Assembly: GCF_030053115.1 (NCBI RefSeq)
Contig: NZ_CP125619.1
Span: forward strand, 1,861,001-1,925,000
Direction: 5' to 3'
Source of the DNA: Pseudomonas svalbardensis
Lineage (GTDB): Bacteria; Pseudomonadota; Gammaproteobacteria; Pseudomonadales; Pseudomonadaceae
Length of the DNA: 64,000 bases
The notes under the pieces are model-generated. The model worked only from the letters and a program-made list of their open reading frames with translations. It ran no database searches and was not told the DNA's origin. This document shows, piece after piece, positions 34,072 through 42,760 of this stretch (position 1 is the stretch's first letter; each line of letters starts with the position of its first letter). The translations under genes were made by a program, and so were the position numbers.

Positions 34072-34854
34072 TCAGATCGCGTTATGGGTTTTCAACCAGC
34101 CCAGACCCGCTTCAGTGGTGGTCAGCGGCTTGTATTCACAGCCGACCCAGCCCTGATAACCAATGCGGTCCAGGTGTTCGAACAGGAAGCGGTAGTTGAT
34201 TTCACCGGTGCCTGGTTCGTTGCGCCCTGGGTTGTCCGCCAATTGCACGTGGTTGATTTCGCCCAGGTGTGATTGCAGGGTGCGGGCCAGGTCGCCCTCC
34301 ATGATTTGCATGTGGTAGATGTCGTATTGCAGGAACAGGTTGGCGCTGCCGACCTGTTCGCGAATCGACAGGGCTTGCGCGGTGTTGTTCAGGTAGAAAC
34401 CCGGGATGTCGCGGGTGTTGATCGCTTCCATCACCAGTTTGATGCCCGCCGCTTGCAGCTTGTCGGCGGCGTACGTGAGGTTGGCGACGAAGGTTTTTTC
34501 CACGGTGGCATCGTCGACGCCTTGTGGACGAATACCGGCCAGGCAGTTGACCTGGGTGTTGCCCAACACTTTTGCGTAAGCAATCGCCAGGTCGACACCG
34601 GCGCGGAACTCTTCAACCCGGTCCGGCAGGCACGCGATACCGCGCTCACCCTTGGCCCAGTCACCGGCCGGCAAGTTGAACAACACCTGGGTCAGGCCGT
34701 TCGCGTCGAGCGTGGCTTTGATCTCGGCGGAGCTGAAGTCGTAAGGGAACAGGTATTCGACACCACTGAAGCCGGCCTTGGCGGCGGCTTCAAAACGGGC
34801 AAGAAAATCCTGCTCGGTGAACAGCATGGACAGGTTGGCTGCGAAACGCGGCAT
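34072..34854 (-). CDS. hyi: Hydroxypyruvate isomerase
   Basis: 260 aa; ATG 34854 with GGAG upstream gives MPRFAANLSMLF, the usual Hyi start. TIM-barrel isomerase motifs include VMEAINTRDIPGFYLN (metal-binding Glu), LQYDIYHMQIMEGD, and VGCEYKPL. It interconverts hydroxypyruvate and tartronate semialdehyde. It lies between gcl and glxR; the gap to gcl (143 bp) contains an inverted repeat pair. Confidence 0.94.
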   Translation of the reverse strand: MPRFAANLSMLFTEQDFLARFEAAAKAGFSGVEYLFPYDFSSAEIKATLDANGLTQVLFNLPAGDWAKGERGIACLPDRVEEFRAGVDLAIAYAKVLGNTQVNCLAGIRPQGVDDATVEKTFVANLTYAADKLQAAGIKLVMEAINTRDIPGFYLNNTAQALSIREQVGSANLFLQYDIYHMQIMEGDLARTLQSHLGEINHVQLADNPGRNEPGTGEINYRFLFEHLDRIGYQGWVGCEYKPLTTTEAGLGWLKTHNAI

Positions 34855-34879
34855 GGTGGTCTCCTGTAAAAATAGGTGC

Positions 34880-34985
34880 CTGTAGCAGCTGCCGAGGGAC
34901 GAGGCTGCGTTGGGCTGCGAAGCGGCCCCCGACGGCGGTCCTGCGGACACGCAACGCAGCCTCGTACCTCGGCAGCTGCTACAGG
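34880..34985. repeat. Inverted repeat pair between gcl and hyi
   Basis: CTGTAGCAGCTGCCGAGG with CGAGGCTGCGT faces ACGCAGCCTCG with CCTCGGCAGCTGCTACAG. This is a long imperfect hairpin of another palindromic-repeat family inside the operon. Confidence 0.85.
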
Positions 34986-34997
34986 TATCAGGTCGTC

Positions 34998-36773
34998 TTA
35001 ATCGAGCAACGAAATCGCGGTTGGCGCATCGTTGCCGACCAGCGCCAGGTCTTCGAATTCGTTGACGGCGTTGATCTCGGTGCCCATGGAAATGTTGGTC
35101 ACACGCTCCAGAATAATCTCGACGATCACCGGCACCTTGAACTCTTCGATCAGCTCCTGAGCCCTGCGCAGGGCAGGCTGGATCTGACCCGGTTCGAACA
35201 CACGCAGCGCCTTGCAGCCGAGACCTTCGGCAACCGCGACGTGGTCGACACCGTAACCGTTGAGTTCCGGAGCGTTCAGGTTGTCGAAGGACAGCTGCAC
35301 GCAGTAGTCCATGTCGAAACCGCGCTGAGCCTGACGGATCAGCCCCAGGTACGAGTTGTTCACCACCACGTGGATGTACGGCAGCTTGAACTGCGCGCCC
35401 ACCGCCAACTCTTCGATCATGAACTGGAAGTCATAGTCGCCCGACAGCGCCACAACTTTACGGGTCGGATCAGCCTTGACCACGCCCAGCGCTGCCGGAA
35501 TGGTCCAGCCCAGAGGACCTGCCTGACCGCAGTTGATCCAGTGACGCGGTTTGTAGACGTGCAGGAACTGCGCGCCGGCAATCTGCGACAGACCGATGGT
35601 GCTTACATAGCAAGTGTCTTTGCCGAACACTTGGTTCATCTCTTCGTACACGCGCTGCGGCTTGACCGGCACGTTGTCGAAGTGGGTCTTGCGGTGCAGG
35701 CTGGCCTTGCGCTGCTGGCAGTCTTGCAGCCAGGCGCTGCGGTTTTTCAGCTTGCCGGCGGCTTGCCATTCGCGAGCGACTTCGATGAACACGGTCAGCG
35801 CGGCAGCGGCGTCGGACACGATGCCCAGGTCCGGGGTGAACACACGGCCGATCTGGGTCGGTTCAATGTCAACGTGGATGAACTTGCGGCCTTCGGTGTA
35901 GACGTCGATCGAACCGGTGTGACGGTTGGCCCAACGGTTACCGACGCCCAGCACCACGTCCGACTTCAGCATTGTCGCGTTGCCGTAGCGGTGCGAGGTT
36001 TGCAGACCGACCATGCCGACCATCAACGGGTGATCGTCCGGAATGGTGCCCCAGCCCATCAGGGTCGGGATCACCGGGATACCGGTCAGCTCGGCGAATT
36101 CCACCAGCAATTCGCTGGCGTCGGCATTGATGATGCCGCCACCGGCCACCAGCAACGGACGCTCGGCCTGATCGAGCATGGCCAGGGCCTTCTCGATTTG
36201 CACGCGGTTAGCGGTTGGCTTGGCCAGCGGCAGTGGTTCATAGGCGTCGATGTCGAATTCGATTTCAGCCATCTGCACGTCGAACGGCAGATCGATCAGC
36301 ACCGGGCCTGGACGGCCGGAGCGCATTTCGTAGAAGGCTTTCTGGAACGCGTAAGGCACCTGACCCGGTTCCATGACGGTGGTTGCCCACTTGGTCACTG
36401 GCTTGACGATCGAGGTGATGTCGACAGCCTGGAAGTCTTCCTTGTGCATACGGGCGCGGGGGGCCTGGCCGGTAATGCAAAGAATCGGGATCGAGTCGGC
36501 CGAGGCGCTGTAGAGCCCGGTGACCATGTCGGTACCGGCAGGTCCCGAAGTGCCGATGCACACGCCGATGTTGCCGGCCTTGGTGCGGGTGTAGCCCTCG
36601 GCCATGTGCGAGGCGCCTTCAACGTGGCGAGCGAGGACGTGATCGATGCCACCGACCTTCTGCAAGGCGGAGTACAGCGGGTTGATCGCGGCGCCCGGGA
36701 TGCCAAAAGCGGTATCAACTCCTTCACGGCGCATCACCAGAACGGCGGCTTCGATTGCTCTCATTTTGCTCAT
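34998..36773 (-). CDS. gcl: Glyoxylate carboligase
   Basis: 591 aa from ATG 36773. It is a thiamine-diphosphate enzyme: N-terminal Pyr domain with [14 protein letters not shown], where the usual catalytic Glu region carries a substituted residue as in Gcl enzymes. The C-terminal PP domain has GDYDFQF...VVNN, a variant of the TPP motif, and [12 protein letters not shown]. It joins two glyoxylates to tartronate semialdehyde and CO2. First gene of gcl-hyi-glxR-ttuD-pykF; a TTGTATACAA operator candidate is 27 bp before its start. Confidence 0.95.
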   Translation of the reverse strand: MSKMRAIEAAVLVMRREGVDTAFGIPGAAINPLYSALQKVGGIDHVLARHVEGASHMAEGYTRTKAGNIGVCIGTSGPAGTDMVTGLYSASADSIPILCITGQAPRARMHKEDFQAVDITSIVKPVTKWATTVMEPGQVPYAFQKAFYEMRSGRPGPVLIDLPFDVQMAEIEFDIDAYEPLPLAKPTANRVQIEKALAMLDQAERPLLVAGGGIINADASELLVEFAELTGIPVIPTLMGWGTIPDDHPLMVGMVGLQTSHRYGNATMLKSDVVLGVGNRWANRHTGSIDVYTEGRKFIHVDIEPTQIGRVFTPDLGIVSDAAAALTVFIEVAREWQAAGKLKNRSAWLQDCQQRKASLHRKTHFDNVPVKPQRVYEEMNQVFGKDTCYVSTIGLSQIAGAQFLHVYKPRHWINCGQAGPLGWTIPAALGVVKADPTRKVVALSGDYDFQFMIEELAVGAQFKLPYIHVVVNNSYLGLIRQAQRGFDMDYCVQLSFDNLNAPELNGYGVDHVAVAEGLGCKALRVFEPGQIQPALRRAQELIEEFKVPVIVEIILERVTNISMGTEINAVNEFEDLALVGNDAPTAISLLD

Positions 36774-36799
36774 TGTTTTGTGCCTCTTACGTTTTGTAA

Positions 36800-36809
36800 T
36801 TGTATACAA
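36800..36809. promoter_or_regulatory. TTGTATACAA palindrome, gcl side
   Basis: Perfect 10-bp palindrome 27 bp upstream of the gcl ATG. It matches the general FadR-subfamily GntR operator pattern t.GTa-tAC.a. An identical copy is on the glcG side. Confidence 0.65.
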
Positions 36810-36937
36810 GTGGCTTTGCGCAGAGTGTATTCACGGCGGACGGCGCAGGTCAATCCATTTTCTCAAGCGGCCGTTTCATTCGTCGGAAGCCAGATCTACT
36901 GTGGCGTTTCGTCGCATGTGGCGCTTTTCGAGAATTA

Positions 36938-36947
36938 TTGTATACAA
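36938..36947. promoter_or_regulatory. TTGTATACAA palindrome, glcG side
   Basis: Second perfect copy, 93 bp upstream of the GlcG-like gene and 129 bp from the first. The remaining 266-bp divergent region shows no gene. Confidence 0.65.
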
Positions 36948-37039
36948 AAAAATAACTCATTGTGTTCTATTTGTTGCATCGGACTTCTGAACAAAACGCA
37001 GTCCAGCAGCTTTCCCTATAACAAAATGAGGACGGCACC

Positions 37040-37480
37040 ATGAGCGCTTTAACCTTGAAAGTCGCAGTTAACCTGGCCAATCAGGCTATCTCCGCCGGGC
37101 GTGCAATCTCGGCGGCTCCATTGACCATCGCAGTACTGGATTCGGGTGGACACTTGGTCACCCTGCAGCGTGAAGACGGCGCCAGCCTGCTGCGCCCGCA
37201 GATCGCCATCGGCAAAGCCTGGGGCGCCATCGCCCTTGGCAAAGGTTCACGCCTGCTGGCGCTGGACGCACAGCAACGACCGGCGTTTATCGCCGCTTTG
37301 AACAGTCTGGGGCAGGGCAGCGTTGTGCCGGCACCGGGCGGTGTATTGATTCGGGATCAGGACGGAAACGTGCTGGGGGCTGTTGGTATCAGCGGTGATC
37401 TTTCTGATGTTGATGAGCAATGTGCGATCAACGCGATTGAGGCGTTGGGGTTGCAGGCGGATGCTGGGGTGACTGCTTGA
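37040..37480 (+). CDS. GlcG/HbpS-family protein
   Basis: 146 aa single-domain protein of the GlcG/HbpS (DUF336) family: LTIAVLDSGGHLVTLQREDG, PQIAIGKAWGAIAL, and APGGVLIRDQDGNVLGAVG. Members accompany glycolate/glyoxylate genes and some bind heme; the biochemical role is unclear. It is divergent from gcl and probably shares its regulator. AGGACGG precedes the ATG. Confidence 0.85.
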   Translation: MSALTLKVAVNLANQAISAGRAISAAPLTIAVLDSGGHLVTLQREDGASLLRPQIAIGKAWGAIALGKGSRLLALDAQQRPAFIAALNSLGQGSVVPAPGGVLIRDQDGNVLGAVGISGDLSDVDEQCAINAIEALGLQADAGVTA

Positions 37481-37503
37481 TTATTGGGTGATTGATCTAC
37501 CGC

Positions 37504-37581
37504 TATCGCCAGCAGGCTGGCTCCCACAGGGGACTATCTGCGTGTCAGAGATCCACTGTGGGAGCCAGCCTGCTGGCGATG
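37504..37581. repeat. REP pair upstream of RAYT
   Basis: Inverted arms ATCGCCAGCAGGCTGGCTCC (then CACAG) and TGTGGGAGCCAGCCTGCTGG (then CGAT) are separated by about 25 bp containing GTGTCAGAGATCCA. Confidence 0.92.
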
Positions 37582-37678
37582 GTGCTCTGCCAGACACATC
37601 CTGCCAAAAGTCTGCCCCCGCCTTTTAGTCATCACAAGACTAGGCTTTTTTTGATTTCATCATGAAAAGGGCAATGGA

Positions 37679-38137
37679 ATGCCGGATTTACCAGCTTCAA
37701 ACCGTCTGCGCATCGGCCGCTATGCCGAGCAAAACCGCATCTATCTCTTAACGACAAACACACTCGAGCGAGAACCTGTTTTCAAGGACTTCACCTTGGG
37801 CAGATTAGTCGTCTCGCAATTTCGCGCTGCGCAGGACCAAGGTTGTGCAAACTCACTGGCCTGGGTCGTCATGCCGGATCATTTTCATTGGCTGATCGAA
37901 TTGCAGCGGGGGTCGCTGTGCGGACTGATGCAAAAGACCAAGTCTTTGAGTACCAAGGCAGTGAATCTGTCTGCCGGCCGTAGGGCCAGTCTTTGGCAGC
38001 GAAGTTTTCATGATCGAGCGCTGCGTCGTGAAGAGGACTTGGTAAAGGTTGCCCGGTATGTTGTGGCTAACCCGTTGCGGGCCGGGTTGGTCGAGCGGCT
38101 TGGCGACTATCCGCTGTGGGATGCGATCTGGGTTTGA
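37679..38137 (+). CDS. REP-associated tyrosine transposase (RAYT)
   Basis: 152 aa Y1/HUH-family single-strand nuclease. The HUH motif is MPDHFHWLIEL (His-hydrophobic-His), and the catalytic Tyr is in VARYVVANPLRAGLV; LWQRSFHDRAL is also typical. RAYTs cleave REP sequences and are thought to have spread them; most are single-copy domesticated genes. The gene is bracketed at 98 and 20 bp by two REP pairs of one class (CCAGCAGGCTGG), the arrangement called a REPtron. The frame is intact. Confidence 0.93.
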   Translation: MPDLPASNRLRIGRYAEQNRIYLLTTNTLEREPVFKDFTLGRLVVSQFRAAQDQGCANSLAWVVMPDHFHWLIELQRGSLCGLMQKTKSLSTKAVNLSAGRRASLWQRSFHDRALRREEDLVKVARYVVANPLRAGLVERLGDYPLWDAIWV

Positions 38138-38157
38138 TCCAAAAACCGAGTCCTCCC

Positions 38158-38236
38158 CATCGCCAGCAGGCTGGCTCCCACAGGTGGATTATCTGAGTGT
38201 CAGAGATCCATTGTGGGAGCCAGCCTGCTGGCGATG
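38158..38236. repeat. REP pair downstream of RAYT
   Basis: Same class as the upstream pair: CATCGCCAGCAGGCTGGCTC (then CCACAGG) and TTGTGGGAGCCAGCCTGCTG (then GCGATG). The spacer also contains GTGTCAGAGATCCA, showing that whole doublets, not single REPs, were duplicated. Confidence 0.92.
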
Positions 38237-38252
38237 GGCGCGCCGCGGTGTA

Positions 38253-38858
38253 TCAGTCCGGCTCACACCCCTTGAGCACCAACCGGATAATCGTCTGCGC
38301 CGCCGCTTCATAATCAGCCTCATCGAGCTTGGCCTTTCCGGTCACTGCGGAAATCTGCCAGTCGAAGTCGGCATAGGTCTGGGTCGCGGCCCAGATGCTG
38401 AACATCAGGTGGTTGGGGTCGATCGGGGCGATCTGGCCGCGGTCGATCCAGGTCTGGATGCAGTCGATGTTGTGCTTGGCCTGGCCGTTGAGTCGTTCAA
38501 CCAGATCCGCGCTCAGGTGCGGGGCGCCGTGCATGATTTCGCTGGCGAACACCTTGGAGGCGAAGGGCAGGTCGCGGGAGATGCGGATTTTCGAGCGGAT
38601 GTAGCCGCTCAGCACTTCACTGGGCACGCCGTCGGCGTTGAACGGTGTCGAGGCCTTCAGAATCGGTTCGATGATGCTTTCCAGGACCTCGCGGTAGAGG
38701 TTTTCCTTGGATTTGAAGTAGTAGTAGACGTTGGGCTTGGGCAATCCCGCCTTGGCTGCGATGTCACTGGTTTTGGTCGCAGCGAAGCCCTTGTCGGCAA
38801 ACTCTTCACTGGCGGCACGCAGGATCAGTTCTTTGTTGCGCTCGCGGATGGTGCTCAT
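38253..38858 (-). CDS. TetR-family transcriptional regulator
   Basis: 201 aa from ATG 38858. N-terminal helix-turn-helix: ATKTSDIAAKAGLPKPNVYY followed by YFKSKENLYREVL. The C-terminal ligand domain resembles the RutR-like TetR group (RDLPFASKVFASEIMHGAPH), which often senses purines, pyrimidines or related metabolites. The target is unknown; it is divergent from the DUF808 gene (134-bp gap). Confidence 0.88.
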   Translation of the reverse strand: MSTIRERNKELILRAASEEFADKGFAATKTSDIAAKAGLPKPNVYYYFKSKENLYREVLESIIEPILKASTPFNADGVPSEVLSGYIRSKIRISRDLPFASKVFASEIMHGAPHLSADLVERLNGQAKHNIDCIQTWIDRGQIAPIDPNHLMFSIWAATQTYADFDWQISAVTGKAKLDEADYEAAAQTIIRLVLKGCEPD

Positions 38859-38992
38859 AAACCAGGGGGTTCCTTGCCTGTTCTGGCGGTTGCGCATGGT
38901 AGCACCGGCCTCGCGCGGCGCTCAAGAATGCCCCGTGCGGTCCCCGGCCGCGCTATGCTGCGCGGCATTCAATCAAGAAGGAAACCTGATTC

Positions 38993-39907
38993 ATGGCAGG
39001 AAGCAGTTTGCTGTTGCTGATCGACGACATCGCCGCGGTACTCGACGATGTGGCGTTGATGACCAAAATGGCCGCCAAGAAGACTGCTGGCGTGCTCGGC
39101 GACGATTTGGCGCTCAATGCCCAACAGGTTTCCGGTGTGCGTGCTGAGCGGGAAATCCCGGTGGTATGGGCGGTGGCCAAGGGCTCGTTTCTCAACAAGC
39201 TGATCCTGGTGCCCTCGGCGTTGGCCATCAGCGCGTTCATTCCCTGGCTGGTCACGCCGTTGTTGATGATCGGTGGCGCGTACCTGTGTTTCGAAGGTTT
39301 CGAAAAACTGGCCCATAAATTCTTGCACAGCAAGGCTGAAGACCAGGCCGAACATGCCGAACTGGTCGAGGCCGTGGCTGATCCGGCGGTCGATCTGGTG
39401 GCGTTCGAGCAGGACAAGATCAAAGGCGCCATCCGCACCGACTTCATTCTCTCTGCAGAAATCATCGCCATCACTCTGGGTACCGTGGCTGATGCTTCGC
39501 TGACCCAACAAGTCATCGTGCTTTCGGGCATTGCCATCGTCATGACCATTGGCGTGTATGGCCTGGTGGCCGGCATTGTCAAACTCGACGACCTCGGCTT
39601 GTGGCTGACTCAGAAGCCTGGACAGATCGCCAAAAGCATTGGCGGCGGGATCCTGCGTGCGGCGCCGTACATGATGAAAAGCCTGTCGGTGATCGGCACG
39701 GCGGCGATGTTCCTGGTGGGCGGCGGAATTCTCACCCACGGCGTGCCGGTGATTCATCACTGGATTGAGAGTGTCAGCGCAGGGGCGGGCGGTGCCGGGT
39801 TTATCGTGCCGACGTTGCTGAATGCGGTGGCGGGGATTGTGGCGGGGGCGGTGGTGTTGGCGGGTGTGATGGTTGCCAGCAAGCTCTGGAAAGCAGTGAA
39901 AGGCTGA
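38993..39907 (+). CDS. DUF808 (YedI-like) inner-membrane protein
   Basis: 304 aa. Starts [20 protein letters not shown] and has [20 protein letters not shown] and [14 protein letters not shown], the DUF808 hallmarks. About six to seven membrane helices follow. Function is uncharacterised. A terminator follows 37 bp after the stop. Confidence 0.88.
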   Translation: MAGSSLLLLIDDIAAVLDDVALMTKMAAKKTAGVLGDDLALNAQQVSGVRAEREIPVVWAVAKGSFLNKLILVPSALAISAFIPWLVTPLLMIGGAYLCFEGFEKLAHKFLHSKAEDQAEHAELVEAVADPAVDLVAFEQDKIKGAIRTDFILSAEIIAITLGTVADASLTQQVIVLSGIAIVMTIGVYGLVAGIVKLDDLGLWLTQKPGQIAKSIGGGILRAAPYMMKSLSVIGTAAMFLVGGGILTHGVPVIHHWIESVSAGAGGAGFIVPTLLNAVAGIVAGAVVLAGVMVASKLWKAVKG

Positions 39908-39944
39908 AGACAACCACAGAGGATTTGTGGAAAGTCTAGAAATG

Positions 39945-39981
39945 AAAAAGGCCATTCGATTCGCATCGAACGGCCTTTTTT
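39945..39981. terminator. Bidirectional terminator between DUF808 gene and mlaA
   Basis: AAAAAGGCC...GGCCTTTTTT with inner arms TTCGAT/ATCGAA form a long stem. A and T tracts on both sides serve two convergent genes. Confidence 0.92.
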
Positions 39982-39994
39982 GTTGCCGATGGAT

Positions 39995-40783
39995 TTACTC
40001 GGCGATCTGCAACTTGCGCGACTCGGTGTACACGTAGCGCACTTTCTCGTACTCGAACGGCGAGTTCAGCTGGCCATAGCGGAAGCTATTCTGGTGACGC
40101 TTGTCGACGCCGCGCAGTAGCCAGACCTCAGGATGGTTGGAGCTGACTTCGGAGACGTTCAGGAAGTTGATTGCCGATTCCGCGCTGAAGTCCGCCACCA
40201 GGCCACCGGTGTCGCGGATGTTCGAAGGGCCGAGGATCGGCAACACGAAGTAGGCGCCGCTGGGTACACCGTAGAAACCCAGCGTCTGGCCGAAGTCTTC
40301 GCTCTGGCGCGGCAGACCCATGGCAGTGGCCGGGTCCCACAGGCCGGCGATGCCGACGGTGGTGTTGAGGAGCAGGCGCGCGGTGGTTTCCATCGAGCGC
40401 TGCCCCTTGAACTGCAGCAAGCTGTTCAACAGGTTCGGCACATCACCGAGGTTGTTGAAGAAGTTGCTGACGCCAGTGCGCAGGAAACTCGGTGTGATGT
40501 AGCGATAGCCGTCAACCACTGGCAGGAACACCCATTGGTCGAAGCGGTAGTTGAAGTGGTAGACGCGGCGGTTCCACTCTTCCAGCGGGTCGTAGACGTT
40601 CAGCGCGTTAAGCGTCGAGCGTTCGAATTCGCGCTGATCCAGCCCCGGGTTGATTTTGAGTTTGCTCAGCGGCTCCTTGAAGCCGTCACTGTCGATGACA
40701 ACCGGTGCGTTGGCTTTGCTGTTGTCGGCATTGGCGACGCCTGCACAGAGTAACGCTGCGATAAGCAGGAGGTGTTTAGCCAC
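39995..40783 (-). CDS. mlaA: MlaA/VacJ-family lipid-asymmetry protein
   Basis: 262 aa. Core motifs: DPLEEWNRRVYHFNYRFD, GVSNFFNNLGDVPNLLNSLL, and LGFYGVPSGAYFVLPILGPS. MlaA in the outer membrane removes misplaced phospholipids and passes them to MlaC. The N-terminus is a signal peptide ending near ANA-D, but I see no good lipobox (the only Cys is preceded by ALL). It may therefore be a soluble or differently anchored form. Its start overlaps the end of the upstream hydrolase gene by 8 nt. Confidence 0.88.
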   Translation of the reverse strand: MAKHLLLIAALLCAGVANADNSKANAPVVIDSDGFKEPLSKLKINPGLDQREFERSTLNALNVYDPLEEWNRRVYHFNYRFDQWVFLPVVDGYRYITPSFLRTGVSNFFNNLGDVPNLLNSLLQFKGQRSMETTARLLLNTTVGIAGLWDPATAMGLPRQSEDFGQTLGFYGVPSGAYFVLPILGPSNIRDTGGLVADFSAESAINFLNVSEVSSNHPEVWLLRGVDKRHQNSFRYGQLNSPFEYEKVRYVYTESRKLQIAE

Positions 40784-42074
40784 GGAAGAACTCCAGCATG
40801 GCGTCGCTGTTGACGCGGTAATTAAGGTTGCCGCAATGGCCGCCCAGTGGATAAACGGTCAAACGATCGCCAAAGGTCTTGCGCAGGAAACCGAGGTCGC
40901 CAGGGCCGAGGATCACGTCGTCGGCGTTGTGCATGACGGCGATTTTCGGGCTGTCATGCAGGTAATCCTTGAGCGCATACAAACTGACCTGGTCGATCAG
41001 TTGCAGCAGGCTGCCGCCGTCGGTGCGGGCGCGCCACATCGGGATGACCTGTTCGGTGAGGTAACAGTCGAAGTCGCACTGCAGCGCGCGTTTGAGGAAC
41101 GGCGTGAGGGTGGTGCCTTCGGTGATCGGGTATTTCGGTGGCGTGATCAGGCCTCGCCGGTTGATCAGGTCCGAGGTGAAAGCAATGTCGGCGGCCGAGA
41201 AGCGGAACGAGGTGCCGATCAGCATGGCCATCTGTTCGTTGCTCAGGTGCTGCTTGGACTGCTGAAAGTCGTAGAGCAGCGCATCGTTGAGGTCGATGTA
41301 GCCTTTCTGCTGGAAGTAACGGGTCAGTTTGTCCAGCACCAGCTCGTAGAAAGTGGTGGTGTTGTTGATGCCCTTGACCTCTGTCTGGACGAGCTTGTCC
41401 AGGTTGGTGATCGACGTGTAGAGGTTGACCGGCGGGTTGAGCAGCAAGACTTTCTTGAAGTTGAAGCTGCGGCGGGTTTCGTCCAGGTGCGCGACGAATG
41501 CCGCGTCCAGTGCGCCCAGGCTGTAGCCGGTCAGGTAGTAATCAGTGACAGGGACTTTCGGGTTTTGTGCCCGCACAGCCTGCATTACCCGGTACATGTC
41601 TTCGGCGTCTTCCTTGGTGATGCCGGGTGTGGCGAAGCGTGAGGCGGCGCTCATGAAGTCGAAGCTGGTGGGCGACGACAGTTGCACCACATGGTAGCCG
41701 GCCTTGTAGTAGAGCTTTTTCAGGTACTCGTTGAGGCTGCTGTCATAGCGCGCGCCGGTGCCGGAGATCAGGAAGATCAACGGTGCGGCTTTGTCCTGGG
41801 TGGCGATGCGATAGGTGAGTTTTTTCACCGGCCAGAAGTTATCCGGCAGGTCGAACTCACGCTCCGGGCGCAACCTGACGCTGCGGTCGGCCTGATTGAT
41901 GTCGTCATCCAGCGGCAACTCCGGGCGCAAGTGCGGCGGTGTCGTGGCAATGGTCGCCTCGAACGGGTTGGTCAAGGGATAGCCATAACTGGCGGCGTCG
42001 ATGTCGACCGCCAGTGCGGACGCACTCAAAATAAGGCCGCCAAACAGGGCGGCGAAGCGCAAGGAACGGAGCAT
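40776..42074 (-). CDS. Exported alpha/beta-hydrolase-like protein
   Basis: 432 aa with a signal peptide (about 1-22, ALA-VD). Hydrolase pattern: oxyanion region FLISGTGARYDS, nucleophile elbow YLTGYSLGALDAAF, acid region VMHNADDVILGPGD, and catalytic His candidate in PLGGHCGNLNY. The substrate is unknown. The tight overlap with the mlaA gene suggests an envelope lipid-related role, which is inference. Homologs are sometimes mislabelled as serine/threonine kinases; no kinase motifs are visible. Confidence 0.75.
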   Translation of the reverse strand: MLRSLRFAALFGGLILSASALAVDIDAASYGYPLTNPFEATIATTPPHLRPELPLDDDINQADRSVRLRPEREFDLPDNFWPVKKLTYRIATQDKAAPLIFLISGTGARYDSSLNEYLKKLYYKAGYHVVQLSSPTSFDFMSAASRFATPGITKEDAEDMYRVMQAVRAQNPKVPVTDYYLTGYSLGALDAAFVAHLDETRRSFNFKKVLLLNPPVNLYTSITNLDKLVQTEVKGINNTTTFYELVLDKLTRYFQQKGYIDLNDALLYDFQQSKQHLSNEQMAMLIGTSFRFSAADIAFTSDLINRRGLITPPKYPITEGTTLTPFLKRALQCDFDCYLTEQVIPMWRARTDGGSLLQLIDQVSLYALKDYLHDSPKIAVMHNADDVILGPGDLGFLRKTFGDRLTVYPLGGHCGNLNYRVNSDAMLEFFRG

Positions 42075-42298
42075 GACTAGATCTCTTAGAGAAAGGTGCC
42101 GAATGAAGTTCGCAGGCTATGACCACGGGGTTTGCGCCAAAGTGCCATGGATCGGCACCAATCAGGACTAATTTCGGAGTAATAGTAGCTGGACGATACA
42201 CTTTGCAGCTATTTCGTGACCAATTATCTCTTACATGCGTTTGCTTACCGCTGGCGGGGGATTAAGCTGGCCGCCGTTTTCGTTTATTGGAGTGCTTC

Positions 42299-42667
42299 AT
42301 GTCCCGCCGTCTGCCTGTGATTCTGCTGCTCGTTCTCCTGCCGTTATGGCTGGCCGCCAGTTATGGCGCGCGTTATGGCTTTATGGAGGATGCTCAATGG
42401 GTCGGCATCTGCGTGGACGAAGCGAGTCGCTGGGAATGCCAGGTTCGTTCGAGCCTGGGCCTGATGATTCACTTCAATGTCTTGGGCTTCGCGGCATTGG
42501 CGGCAGCCGTTATCGGTTTTGTGCTACCGGGCCGGGCAGGGTGGTGGTTGGCCGTGCTCGCGCTGGTGTTCGGGTTTCCGGCGCTGGCGTTGTACAACAC
42601 GACATTGGCTGTTTTTGCGGTGGTGATTGCCGGGTTGCGGTTGGTTCGGGAAAACCGCGTCGCCTGA
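42299..42667 (+). CDS. Small membrane protein, function unknown
   Basis: 122 aa from ATG 42299 (GGAG 8 nt upstream). Three hydrophobic segments: about 5-25, 60-80 and 84-115. Two cysteines (GICVDEASRWECQ) in the first periplasmic loop could form a disulfide. No family recognised. It lies between the divergent hydrolase gene and a convergent GH17 gene, followed by a repeat pair. Confidence 0.7.
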   Translation: MSRRLPVILLLVLLPLWLAASYGARYGFMEDAQWVGICVDEASRWECQVRSSLGLMIHFNVLGFAALAAAVIGFVLPGRAGWWLAVLALVFGFPALALYNTTLAVFAVVIAGLRLVRENRVA

Positions 42668-42673
42668 CACAGA

Positions 42674-42745
42674 AAGATCGCAGCCTGCGGCAGCTCCACA
42701 CAGGAATACGCGTTTCCCTGTAGCTGCCGCAGGCTGCGATCTTTT
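42674..42745. repeat. Inverted palindromic repeat pair
   Basis: AGATCGCAGCCTGCGGCAGC and GCTGCCGCAGGCTGCGATCT flank about 30 bp in the gap between convergent genes; it may also act as a terminator. Confidence 0.85.
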
Positions 42746-42760
42746 GATCTTGCTTGATGA

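Noticed and set aside
10555..38236. Regularly appearing palindromes considered as a CRISPR array
   Set aside because: Repeats are REP doublets in separate gaps with no uniform spacers and no cas genes.
40776..42074. Serine/threonine kinase annotation seen for some homologs
   Set aside because: No GxGxxG, HRD or DFG motifs; GYSLGA elbow and GGH point to a hydrolase.
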